Origin: an uncultured Polycyclovorans sp.
Lineage (GTDB): Bacteria > Pseudomonadota > Gammaproteobacteria > Nevskiales > Nevskiaceae
Reading direction: 5' to 3'
DNA: 64,000 nucleotides
NCBI GenBank assembly: GCA_936928855.1
Contig: CAKZHZ010000051.1
Coordinates: 1 to 64,000, forward strand
The notes under the pieces were generated by a model. The model had not been told where the DNA came from and did no database searches. It worked only from the letters and a program-made list of their open reading frames with translations. Position 1 is the stretch's first letter, and each line of letters begins with the position of its first letter. The translations under genes and the position numbers were made by a program. Shown one piece after another: positions 42,662 through 53,800 of the stretch.

Positions 42662-44781
42662 GCGCCAGCCGTTCCCTTCTGCACCACCGCCACGCCCGGC
42701 GTGGTCACTTTCACCACACGCACGCGCTGCATCAACGCCACGGCATCGGCCTGATCCGGTACGACCTCGAGTATCCGCTGCGCCACGCCGGCGGCGTTGC
42801 CGCGAGCCTTGTCGTCGCCCTTCAGGAGCCGCCGCATCAACGCCACCGCCGCCGGCAGGGTAATGCGCCGGTTGCCGATACTGACCAGCAGATCGGCATG
42901 GCCGACTTCCTTGGCAAGCGCCGCTGTTTCGGGCTCCTGTGCGGCGCACCATTGTTGCCACATGCCGCGAAGCGCTTTCGCAAAGATGTCGACATAGCGC
43001 GCCTCATCCATCAGCACCGAGGCCTGCATCCGCTTGCGCACGTCCGGACGCGCTGCCACCAGGGCAGCCGTGTCGCTGGCAAGTGCGATGGCACGATCGA
43101 CATAAGCATCGACCGTCGTGGCGATGTTTTCCTTGAACCCGCCGCCTGCAACGATCGTACCCGACAGGCGTTCGCGGAAGCAGTTGCCGAGCAGCGTCAC
43201 CACGGGGACGCCCATCCACATTGCGTCAAAGGTGGTGGTGCCACCGGTCAGCGGGAAAGGATCCAGCGCGATATCGATGCGATGATAGGTCAGGTACTGC
43301 TGACGGGTATCGCGGGGCACGAAGATCAGACGATCTGCATCAATGCCATTTTCGGCGAACCGCGCCCGCAGTTCCGCTGTGCCCTCATCGGTGTCCAGTC
43401 CCTTGCCCTCGATCAGCATCTTCGCGCCCGGCACCCCCTTCAGCACCCGACTCCAGGCGGCGACGCTGGGGGGTGTGATCTTGGCGATGTTGTTGCAACA
43501 CCCAAAGGTGACAAACCCGTTTTCAAGACAGGGCGCCGGTTTGATCGCATAGAGTTCGTCAAAGCGATGCCGCACCGTGCGGATGTGCGGCCGGTACACA
43601 CAGAACGTACCGGGAAACCGCACCAGCCCTTCCGAATACTGTTCCTTCTCGATGCCCGGAGGGTCTGCGACATGGTCTGTGATGCGCCAGTCGATGCACT
43701 TGAGGCCGGTGGTGCCAGGGTAGCCCAGCCAGGTCACCTGCACCGGGGCCGGCTTGTAGCACATGGCCTGGAGCCCATTCTTCGCGGTATGGCCCGCCAT
43801 GTCGATCAGGATGTCCACCTCATCGGCCTGAATGATCTCCGCTGTCTTCTGCGGGTTGGACACCGGCACATAGCGGAACTGGTCAGCCCAGCCCTTGATT
43901 CGCTCGGTAACGTAGTCTCCACCCGCGTAGGTGTAGTAGCAGTAGATCTCGAAGTCGGTGCGCGACAGCCGCGACAGCACCGGCTCCGAAAAATAGGTGA
44001 CCGCATGATTGGTGAAATCGGGCGAGAGGAAACCCACCCGCAAGCGTCGATTCGGCAAGGCCGTATTGCGATGGGGCTTGCGGTGTGCGATTGCCGGCGT
44101 TTCAAACACCTCCGAGAACTTGCGGGCGACCGCGACGATCTCGCTTAGCGGCGTTGAGGCGTCATAGAGCGCCGTCAGCTGAAGGTTGGTGTACAGCATC
44201 GGATTGTCCGGCGCGATTTCAATCGCTTGCCGGTAGGCCTGTACTGCCTCTCGCACCCGCCCCTGGTCCTTCAGCGCGTTCGCCAGGTTGTTCAGCGCCT
44301 GATCGCTACGCGGATTGGCCGCCAACACCTTGCGGGCACTGGCCTCCGCCTCCCTCAGGTTGCCGAGCATGTGGCTGGCGTAGGAATGGTTCAGCCAGGC
44401 GATCTGGAACGTCGGATCGGCATCTGTGGCCCGCTTGGCGTGCTCTGCAGCCTGGGGCCACTTGCGCTGGTCCAGCATGAGCTTGGCGAGGTTGGCGTTG
44501 AGGATCTTGTCGTTCGGTGAAATCTCAAGGCCGCGACGGTAGAGCGCTTCGGCTTCGGCGTATTCGTTATTGCGAAGCTTCAGCAGCCCCAGGTTGGTCA
44601 ACGAAAAGACATCGTTGGGATCAGCCGCCAGCGACTGCTCGCAGTACTGCCGGAGCGGCTCGTGATCGCCCTTGTGATACGCCTGCAGTGCAGCGGCCCG
44701 CGCCGGGTCCGATTTCGGAGCCGCCGGTGCGCTTCCCGGCCCCTTGCCGACTGCAGAGGATTTAGACCGCTTGTGTGTCAT
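42658..44781 (-). CDS. GT41/SPINDLY-family TPR glycosyltransferase (first copy)
   Basis: O-GlcNAc-transferase-like protein of 707 residues. It has a Lys/Ser/Pro-rich N-terminus (1-27), TPR units at ~28-200, and the GT41 catalytic domain (~245-620). The last has the catalytic-type His259 in 'LSPDFTNHAVTYF', 'DILIDMAGHTAKNG', 'WLGYPGTTGLKCIDW', 'FGCCNNIAKITPPSVAAW' and 'FPLTGGTTTFDAMWMG'. The C-terminus is a helical extension. It lies 85 bases after the giant adhesin with a hairpin terminator between. GT41 enzymes act in the cytosol on Ser/Thr (OGT) or Asn (HMW1C), so a T1SS substrate could be modified before export. Confidence 0.88.
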   Translation of the reverse strand: MTHKRSKSSAVGKGPGSAPAAPKSDPARAAALQAYHKGDHEPLRQYCEQSLAADPNDVFSLTNLGLLKLRNNEYAEAEALYRRGLEISPNDKILNANLAKLMLDQRKWPQAAEHAKRATDADPTFQIAWLNHSYASHMLGNLREAEASARKVLAANPRSDQALNNLANALKDQGRVREAVQAYRQAIEIAPDNPMLYTNLQLTALYDASTPLSEIVAVARKFSEVFETPAIAHRKPHRNTALPNRRLRVGFLSPDFTNHAVTYFSEPVLSRLSRTDFEIYCYYTYAGGDYVTERIKGWADQFRYVPVSNPQKTAEIIQADEVDILIDMAGHTAKNGLQAMCYKPAPVQVTWLGYPGTTGLKCIDWRITDHVADPPGIEKEQYSEGLVRFPGTFCVYRPHIRTVRHRFDELYAIKPAPCLENGFVTFGCCNNIAKITPPSVAAWSRVLKGVPGAKMLIEGKGLDTDEGTAELRARFAENGIDADRLIFVPRDTRQQYLTYHRIDIALDPFPLTGGTTTFDAMWMGVPVVTLLGNCFRERLSGTIVAGGGFKENIATTVDAYVDRAIALASDTAALVAARPDVRKRMQASVLMDEARYVDIFAKALRGMWQQWCAAQEPETAALAKEVGHADLLVSIGNRRITLPAAVALMRRLLKGDDKARGNAAGVAQRILEVVPDQADAVALMQRVRVVKVTTPGVAVVQKGTAGA

Positions 44782-44812
44782 CGATTTGCGTACCTTGATT
44801 CAGCCTTCACAA

Positions 44813-44847
44813 AAGCGAAAGGCCGGGCTTGCGCCCGGCCTTCGCTT
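44813..44847 (-). terminator. strong hairpin between adhesin and glycosyltransferase genes
   Basis: GGCCGGGC-TTGC-GCCCGGCC (44821-44840) extends to a 15-bp stem with one bulged A. On the minus strand it is followed by TTTT. It sits 20 bases after the adhesin stop and before the GT41 gene. It probably attenuates transcription so that the very large adhesin mRNA is made in excess over the modification genes. Confidence 0.72.
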
Positions 44848-44866
44848 ACCACGTTACTGCTGCAGC

Positions 44867-47800
44867 TTAGCCTGCGACGATATCGGCTTCGCTGAAGGCA
44901 CCAGAGCTGATACCTGCAAACGTCACCACCGCATCGCCGGTCGGGTTCAGCTGACCGTTGTTGTCGGCATCGAAGAACAGGTAGCTGTTGCCATCGTTGG
45001 TTTCGACGAAGACGTAAACCACCCCGGCACCGAACCCGCCGGTCCCTTCCGCGAACTGCACAGCTGCCGCGAAATCGGCGGTGGTGCCTTCCACGTAGTT
45101 TCCAGTGGTTCCAGCAACCCCGCCGGTGAAGGCGACATCGTCCTCAGCCGCAATGAAGTTGCTGATGAGGTCCGCATCAGTACCCGTGTTAGACGCCGTC
45201 TCACCGACAGTGAACACGAAGGTGTCGGAAGCACCCGCACCGGAAGTGTACTGGTCGAAACCGGCACCGCCATTCACGGACTGATTCCCTGCGCCCTGCG
45301 AGGTGTACAGGTCGTTGCCACCCAGCAGGTTGACGATGTCATTGGCGCCGCCCTGCAGGTCGACCGTCAGAACATCCGCTGCCGACGTGCCGGTCACGGT
45401 GTCGTTGCCAGCGCCGCCGATGATCGTGGCATTGGTCGGGGCAACACCGAACACCAGTTCGTCGTTGCCGCCACCCAGGTCCACCGTGATCGGTGTCGCG
45501 TCGTTGATGGTGACATTGTCAGCACCACCACCGGTCGAGAGGTTCTCGAGGCCGCTGACGATCAGGCTGTCCGCACCACCGCTGGCCGACACCGCATCGG
45601 CGTTACCGGCACCCGCATCAATCGTCACCACCGCCGTGTTGGCTGCGCTGAGGGTGATCGAGTCGTTGCCGGCACCGCTGTTGATGCTTTCGAAGCCCGC
45701 CAGGGTGATCAGCTGCGCACCGTTGCCAGTGAACTGCAGGCTGTCGGTACCCGCACCGCCATCTGCCGACTCCACCGAGTTGGTGTCGAAGGTCAAGGTG
45801 TCATTGCCGCTGGAGCCCGACACCGAGTCGACGCCGCCGCCCGCATTCACGGTAGCCATGGCCGCCGCGGTGAAGGTGATGGTGTCGCTGCCGTTGCCGG
45901 AGTTCACCGATTCCACATTGGCCAGCTGGAAGACGTCATTGACGTTGCCGGTGCTCACGGTGACCGTGTCGGCGCCGCTGCCGCCATCCACCGTGGCGTT
46001 GGCCGCGGCTGTGTAGGTCAGCACGTCGTCGCCGCCACCCAGCAGTACCGTCACCAAGCTGGAGTCAGCAGTGACGGTGTCGTTGCCGGTTGCCGCATCG
46101 AACGTCTCGACATTGGTCAGCGAAACAAGGTCGTTGCCGAAGCTGCCCGCCATGATGTCGGTGCCGTTCCCGCCATCGACCGTCGCGAAGCCCGTGGCCG
46201 TGACGTTGTCGTTAGCCCCGTCGAACAGATCGATGGCGTCGTTGCCGTCGCCAGCGCTGATCGTGACCAGGGTGCTGTCATTGACCGCGATGGTGTCATT
46301 GCCGCCATCGCCGCTGACCGACTCGACGCCCACGACGGTAATGAAGTCGTTGAACGTCCCCCCGCTCACCACATCGCTATCCAGTCCACCATCCACAGTG
46401 GCATTGGCAGCCGCAGTGAACAGGATGCTATCCGAGCCGCCGCCCAGGTTGGCACTGATGCTGGTGCTGTCGGTCACCGTAACCGTGTCGGCTCCGGTAC
46501 CAGCCTGCAGGCTTTCAACCGCCGTCAGGACCAACAGATCACTGTTACCCGAGCCAATCACCGTGTCGGCATCCAAACCACCATCCACCGTAGCGTTCGC
46601 TGCGGCCTGGAAGGTCAGAACATCGGCGCCCGCTCCCAGGTTGGCCGAGCCCAGCAGGCTGTCGGTTGCGGTGACGGAGTCGTTGCCGGCGTTGGCGTTG
46701 ACTTCCTCAACCGCCGTGACGGTGATGTTGTCAGTGCCAGCCGAACCATTGACGGTGTCGGCATCCGCGCCGCCGTTCACGGAAAGCGTGCCGGACACGT
46801 TGATGATGTCGGTACCCGCGCCACCGTCGACCGATTCGACATTGGTGACCGTCAGCGTATCGGCGGCGGAGGAACCGGTCACCGTATCGCTGTCGGCACC
46901 GCCGTCCACGCTGTCGGTGGCGTTGGCAACCGTGAAGGTCAGGGCATCGTTACCGGCGCCCAGGTTGGCTGTGAGGCCGTTGGCGTCCGTCACGCTGACG
47001 ACGTCGTTGCCATTTCCAGTGTTGAGGATCTCCAGGGTGTTGACGCTGAGAATGTCGCCGCCCGTGGAGCCCGTCACCGTATCGGTGCCTGCACCGCCGG
47101 TCACAGTGGCAAAGCCTGCTGCCGTGAACAGCACCTGGTCGCTTTCGGTACCCAGGTCAATATTGACCGGGGTGCCGTCGGTGACCGTCACCGTGTCGCT
47201 GGCGGCACCGGTGCTGACGGAGTTGACATCTTCCACCTGCAGCACGTCCGCACCTGCACCCGACTGCACGGTGTCCGTGCCGGCGTTGCCGTTGATGGTG
47301 GCATTGGCGGCGGCCGGGCCGAAGCTGGCCGTGTCATCACCCAGACCGAGGTCCATGACGATGGCGGTGCTGTCGGTGACCGTCACCGAATCGCTACCGG
47401 CGCCTACATCGACCGACTCCACCGTCGAGACAGACAGGAGGTCATTGCCAGCCGTGCCGGTGACCGTATCGAGTCCGTCGTTGCCGACAATGGTGCCGTT
47501 GGCTGCAGCGCTGAACGACGCGGCGTCGTTACCCGAACCCAGATCGACCGTGATGGCCGTGCTGTCGGCAACGGTAAGCTGGTCATCGCCGGCACCGGTG
47601 TTGACGCTTTCCACAGTCGAAACCGTGAGGGCATCCACACCCGCCGAGCCCACCACCGAGTCATTGCCCGCGCCGCCGGCCACCGAACCATTGCCGGTGG
47701 GGCCGGTGAAGCTGACCGTATCGTTGTCGGCGCCCGTCGCGGCCGTCACGGCCGTGGCATCCAGCACGCTGATCGTATCGGCCGCGCCGCTGCCGACCAC

Positions 47801-50800
47801 GCTCTCGACTTCGGTGACGTTGGCAGTCATCGCCTGATTGCCCTGCACCACATCCGTGCCAGCTCCGCCGTTGACCGTCATGAACGTCAGGCCGCCAAAG
47901 CCGTTGTTGGTAACCCCATCATTCCCCGCCCCAAGGGTCAGGTTGGCATCAGAGGTTAATACCAAGTCGTCGTCGCCATCACCGCTGTCAATCGCGATGG
48001 TGCCGTTGAAGAAAGCGGACTCATTCAGCGTGTCGTTGCCTGCCCCGCTGTTGACCGACTCAACCTGGCTGAACGAAATCGTGTCGTTGGCAACGGAGGC
48101 GCTCACCGTATCCTGGCCAGTGCCGCCTGTGACGGACACCACGGTAGCGTCGGTCAGGTTGACCTGGTTGTTGCCGTCGCCGGTGTTGACCTGCTCAACC
48201 GTCGCCACCGTGAGGGTGTCGTTGGCACCCGTGCCGTTCACAGTGTCGTTACCACCGTTACCCACGATGGACTCGACCGAGTTGTTGATGACGGTGATGT
48301 TGTCACCCGCAACCGAACCCTGCACCGTATCGCTGTCGGCGCCGCCATCGATGCTGATGGCGGTGTTATCCGCAAGCGTGATGGTGTCGCTGCCGCCACC
48401 GGAAACCACCGACTCGACCGTGGCCACCGTCAGGCTGTCGTCTGCAGCGGTACCAATTACGCGGTCAGCCGCTCCGGCGCCACCATTGATGGTGCCGTTA
48501 GAGCTGTCGGAGTTGATGGTGTCGTTGCCGGTGCCGCCGTTGAACTGGGCCACACTGGTCAGCGTGATCAACTGGCCGCCGTTAGCACCGTTGACGGTGT
48601 CGTTACCCGCGCCGCCGTTCACGGTAGCGCCCGCCACCGGCTGATTGCCGTTGCTGAGGAAAGTGATGGTGTCGTTGCCGTTGCTGCCGGTCACCAGATC
48701 GATGCCCTGCAGGCGGACGTTGTGCGGCACACCGTCATTGGCCAGCACCAGGGTGTCAACCGTGTTGGCGACATCGCCAGCCACCGTCACGTTGGCATTG
48801 CTGTGGAGGACCAGGGTCTGGCCATCAACGAGGATCGCGTTGTCGGTGCCGCCGTTGGAGAACAGCTCCACCTGGGTCGGCGCGCCGACGAAGGTGACGG
48901 TGTCGTTGCCGGCGGTGCCGTTCACGGTTTCGATGTTGGTGACCTGCACCACGGCGCCATCGGTGCCGTTGTCCACCAGGGTGATGCTGTCCTGACCCGC
49001 CAAACCGTCAACCGTGCTGCCGTCGAGCACCAGCACGTTGTCATCGAACGGCGTGAAGGCGCCTGCGGAGAGCTGCAGGTTGGCACCGGTCAGACCGGTG
49101 GCGCCACGCAGTACCGCCAGCAGCGTGAAATCAGTGCCGGTGATGTTGGAGTCGCCATCATCGGTGTACAGCCACAGATAGGTGTCGGTGCCGTCGGTCA
49201 GCGCGAACACACCCTTCTGGCCGTTGTTGCCGGAAGCCAGATCGTTCAGATCCAAGAAGTCCGCAACGCCGACACCGGTGGTGATACCCAGCGGTGCATT
49301 GACGCTGTTGGCCACCGTGCTGATAACCACCAGCTCGGCGTAGTCGTCCCCACCGGTACCGAAGTTGCCGTTGGGGCCATCGCGCCAGCTGTCGCCCAGC
49401 GCCATGACCACCGCATTGGCGCCCGGCGCCAGCGTGGTGGTGCCATCGGCCAGGAGCACGTTGGAGATACGGATGGAGTCGCCGTCCGTCGGATCGAAGT
49501 TGGTGATTTCCGGAACGCCGAGCACCGGCGTGACGGTCATGCCGTTGAAGGCTGCCGGCTCAATAAACACCGCATCCGCGTTGTTATCCACACCGAGGTC
49601 AATACGGTCGCCGCCGGTGCCGGACACCACAGTGTCAGCGCCCGTGCCTGCCAGCACGGTGTCAGCCGCACCGTCACCCTGGGAGGCGCTGGCGGCCCCC
49701 GTGATGATGATGTCGTTGCCGGAACCGCCATCCAGGACGTCACCGCCCAGGCCGCCGTTGATGGAGTCGTTGCCCGCTCCGCCAATGATGGTGTCGCCGG
49801 CGGTGCCGCCGCGCAGCACGTCGTTGCCGGCGCCGCTGGTGACACTCAGGGCCGCCGTGGCGGTCTGACCGTTGAGAGTGAAGTTCTCGTTGCTCAGCAG
49901 CTCGGTGGCATCAACCGTCAGGAAGTTCACGCCGTTAAGGTCAGCCAGCGTGGTGTCGAGCGTGACCGTCGGATCACCACCGTTGACGGTACGTTCGATC
50001 TTCACCAGTTCGACGTTGGTCATCGTGGTGAGGTCGGCTGCGCCGTTGTTGCGGATGTGGACCGCATCGCCGCTGGAGGTGCCACCGGTCAGCGCGTCGT
50101 TGACATCAAAGTCAGCCGCATCGCCAACAAAGAGCACGGAAGCACCGATCGCGCCCGCATTGATGGTGTCGTTGCCACCGTTGCTGAGATCCACCACCAG
50201 GTTGTTGCCGAAGGCGGGGTTGAACACCACGTTGTCGTTGACGTTCGAGCCGACGATGACATTGACGCCCGAGGAGGCCGCGAAGGCACCCAGGATGGCG
50301 TTCAGCGGCGTGCCGGGGTTGGCCGTCAGAATTTCAACGTTGGAGATGTTGGTGAAGTCGTTGTCGATCCACGCACCACCGCTGGACCGCACGGTGTCAC
50401 CCACGTTGTTGCCGTTGATGGCGTTCTGTAGCGCAACCGCCTGCGTCAGTGCGTTGGACGGAGCGCCCAGGCCATCGCCGTTGAAGGTGATGTTGGCGCC
50501 CTGCGCATCGCCGTCCATTTCCAGGGTGTCGTTGCCCGCACCGCCGGTGAAGACGACGGTGTTCTGGATCGCCGTGTTCTGCTTGATGAACGTGTCATCG
50601 GTCGCAGAACCCGTGAACAGGAACTGGAAGTCGGCATCGGTCTGGCCGGCCGCCAGGGTCACCGTGAAGGTGTCCTGCGGGTCTGCTAGGCCGGCGGCAC
50701 CACCGATCTGCGTGGCATTGGCTGATGCATCAATGTTGATGACGTTGACGGTGCCGACGTTGCCGCCGGTGAAGGTCAGCGTGTTGTTGTCGAAATCGTT

Positions 50801-53800
50801 CAGACCGGGCAACCGATCACCGCTGTGGGTGAACGCGTAGTTGTCGATATCGGTGACATTGGTCAGGTTGACAACAGCGGTGACCGCACCGGTGCTGTTA
50901 TCCATCAGCACGGTGTTGGTTTCCGCGGCCGCGCCGCCAGCGATGGAATCGGTGATGTCGAGCTCATTGCCCTGGGTGTAGACGGTGTCGTCACCGCCAC
51001 CCAGTGCCAGCGAGTCGCTGCCGCCGCCCATGTTGACGGTATCGGTGCCATTGCTGGTGGCAATACTGTCGTTGCCGCCGAAGTCATTAACGATCAGTCC
51101 GTCATCGTTGGCGGTATTGGTGTCGCCGTTGTTGAAGTTGCTGGCATCCAGCACATCGTTGCCACCACCGAGATTCAGGTTGACCAAGCGAATGCCTGAT
51201 TCGTAAGCCTCCTGTCCAAGCGTCGTGGTGCCGGTCGTCGTCACCGTCAGCGTCTGGATGTTGCTGACGTTGGTGTAGCTCGCATCCGCCGTCCCTGCAT
51301 TGACCTGCAGTTCGTTGCCGGTGCTCTGGGCGCCGTTGCCGGGGTTGCCCACGGGCACGGCGTTGGCGGTGGAATTGCCACCGTCAACGATGTCCAGCGC
51401 GGTCAGGCCGCCGTTCATGTTGATGGTGTCGTTGCCGTCGTTGCCGAAGACCTGATCCACACCCAGACCGAAGGACAGGGAGTCATTGCCGGCGCCCGAG
51501 CGCACGATCAGGTTCTCGCCCACGCCATTGGCCGAGGCATCCAGCACGAGCACCTGGTTGGAGGCCAGGCCGTTGTTGGAGTCCTGCGCATCAACGGTCA
51601 TCGTGGTGCCGTTGTTGTAGCCGGCATTGAAGGTGATGTTGACGGTGCCGTTGTTGCGGGCGACATCGGTCAGGTGATCCGGATTGAAGGCGCTGTTGTT
51701 GAACGCCTGGTTGCGGACGTTCAGCTGTTCAACGCTCGTCACACCCGCGTCGAGCACGAAGGTTTCGTTGCTACCGCCGATGTTGTCCTTCAGGGCCAGC
51801 AGGGTGTCAGTACCACCACCGCCGGAGACCGTGTCGCCGGCGGTCTGCTCGCCATTACCACGCACCACGAAGGTGTCGTTGCCGTTGTTGCCGGTCAGCA
51901 CATCGTTGCCAAGGCCGCCCAGCAGAGTGTCCGTCGAGCTGCCGCCGGTCAGCGTGTCGCCACTACCCCCGCCGATCAGTATGATGCCGCGGCTGAGGGT
52001 GGAAGCGTCGAAGGTGAGGGTTTCCACACCACCCGCATCCAGCGCACTGCCGTCGACAGTGACGATGGTGCCGTCGTTATCGAACGCCGAAACGTTGCCG
52101 ATGCTGTAGCTGTAGGGGCCACCGTCATCCTGCAACACGATGCGCTCAACCTGCGTGACGTTGTTGAGGTCGCTGGTCGTGTTGTCGGTGAGGATGTTGA
52201 GGATGTCGTTGCCCGCACCACCCGTCACCGTGTCGGCCACGGTGAGGTTGGCACCGGCATTGACGATGTCATTGTCAGCACCAGTGTCGATGCGGTCGGC
52301 GCCCACGTCGAGGTTGACGGTATCGTTGCCCGCTCCGCCCAACACGGTGTCGTTGCCGGTGCCGTCGGTGATGACGTCGTTGCCTTCGCCGCCGTCGATG
52401 TTGTCGTTGTCGGCACCACCATCAAGGTTATCGTTGCCGAGGCCGCCATTGATGCTGTCGTTGCCTGCCTGGCCCGCGACGCTGTCATTGCCACCACCGG
52501 AGACGACGGTGTCGTTGCCGGTACCCGCAGCAACAGAATCAGCCCCTTCATTGGTGGTGATGTTGTCGGCAAAGGCACTGCCGGTCACGTTGTCGTTGCC
52601 GGAGCCGGTCGTGACCGTGGTGTTGCCGTTGGCATCCGCCAGGGTGAAGGAGAGGTTCTGCGTGCTGCTGTCACCGTCAACGTTCTTCACGTTGGCGGTG
52701 AGCGCCAGGGTGATGGCCAGCGAGCTGTCCTGCGCATCGAGCACAAGATTGACCGCGCCGGAACCGGCAGCGCCACCCAGGTCGGTGTTGAGGTCATTGA
52801 TCACCACCGGCAGCGGGCCGTCGGTGTGGATCGTCACGGTTTCAACCGCGAAATCAATGTTGAGGTCATCCAGCGCATCGCCCGCATTGGTGGCGCTGCG
52901 CACGGTGACGTCAACAAAGTCGTTGTTACCAGCGACGTCGATATCGCGGATATCCAGCGACACATTAGTGGTGGTGCTGGTCTGATCGAAGATTTCGAGG
53001 AAGGTCGTGTTCGCCACCAACGCGCCGGCACCAGCACTGTTCAGCACCACGTTATCGGTGCTGTTCTGGACCCGCAGGATGCCAATCGGACCGGAGCTCG
53101 AGAGGTCATAGGTGCTGGTCGCCGCCTGCGGCGAATCCGACGTGATGTCGAAGCGATCAACGTTGTTGAAGATGAAGCCTGAGAATACGTTCAGCAGGCC
53201 CGCATCCACCGAGTGGGTGACGATGTCGAAGCCACCGTTGCCGTTCACGCTGTCGCCAGCGTTCAGGTTGGCGTTGGCGCCGATGAAGACTTCGTCGTTG
53301 GCATTGCCGTTGAAGATGTCAACGCCCGCCGTGAAGACTTCGTCCACTTCCTGGACGTTGAGAGTGATGACGGCGGTATCACTGCCACCATTGCCATCGG
53401 ACACGGTGTAGGTGAAGGAATCCGAGCCGGAGAAGCCGAGTGCCGGCGTGTAGGTAAACAGCCCGCTGGGCTGCATGACCACCTGGCCACCCTGGGCGGT
53501 CACGCCGCCACCGACAACTGAGAAGGTCAGCGCGTCGCCATCGACATCAGTGGCGCTGACGGAGCCGTTGAGCACGGTGTCCTCAATGGCCGGCAGAGTC
53601 TGGGCCTGCGCCACCGGCGCATCGTTGACGGCGGTGACGGTGATGCTCTGGGTATAGGTCACCACGCCGCCATTGCCGTCGCTCACCGTGAAGGTGAAGC
53701 TGTCGTTGCCATTGAAATTGGCGACCGGCGTGTAGGTGTAGCTGCCGTTGGCGTTGACCACCACGGTGCCGTTGGCGGGACCGGTGGCCAGGGCGTAGGT

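Noticed and set aside
44744..47959. 1,071-codon open frame on the plus strand opposite the adhesin
   Set aside because: It is antisense to the repeat region. The repeated Asp/Val/Thr/Gly codons leave the opposite frames free of stops, and the product has the same artificial periodicity. No ribosome-binding site or domain is seen.
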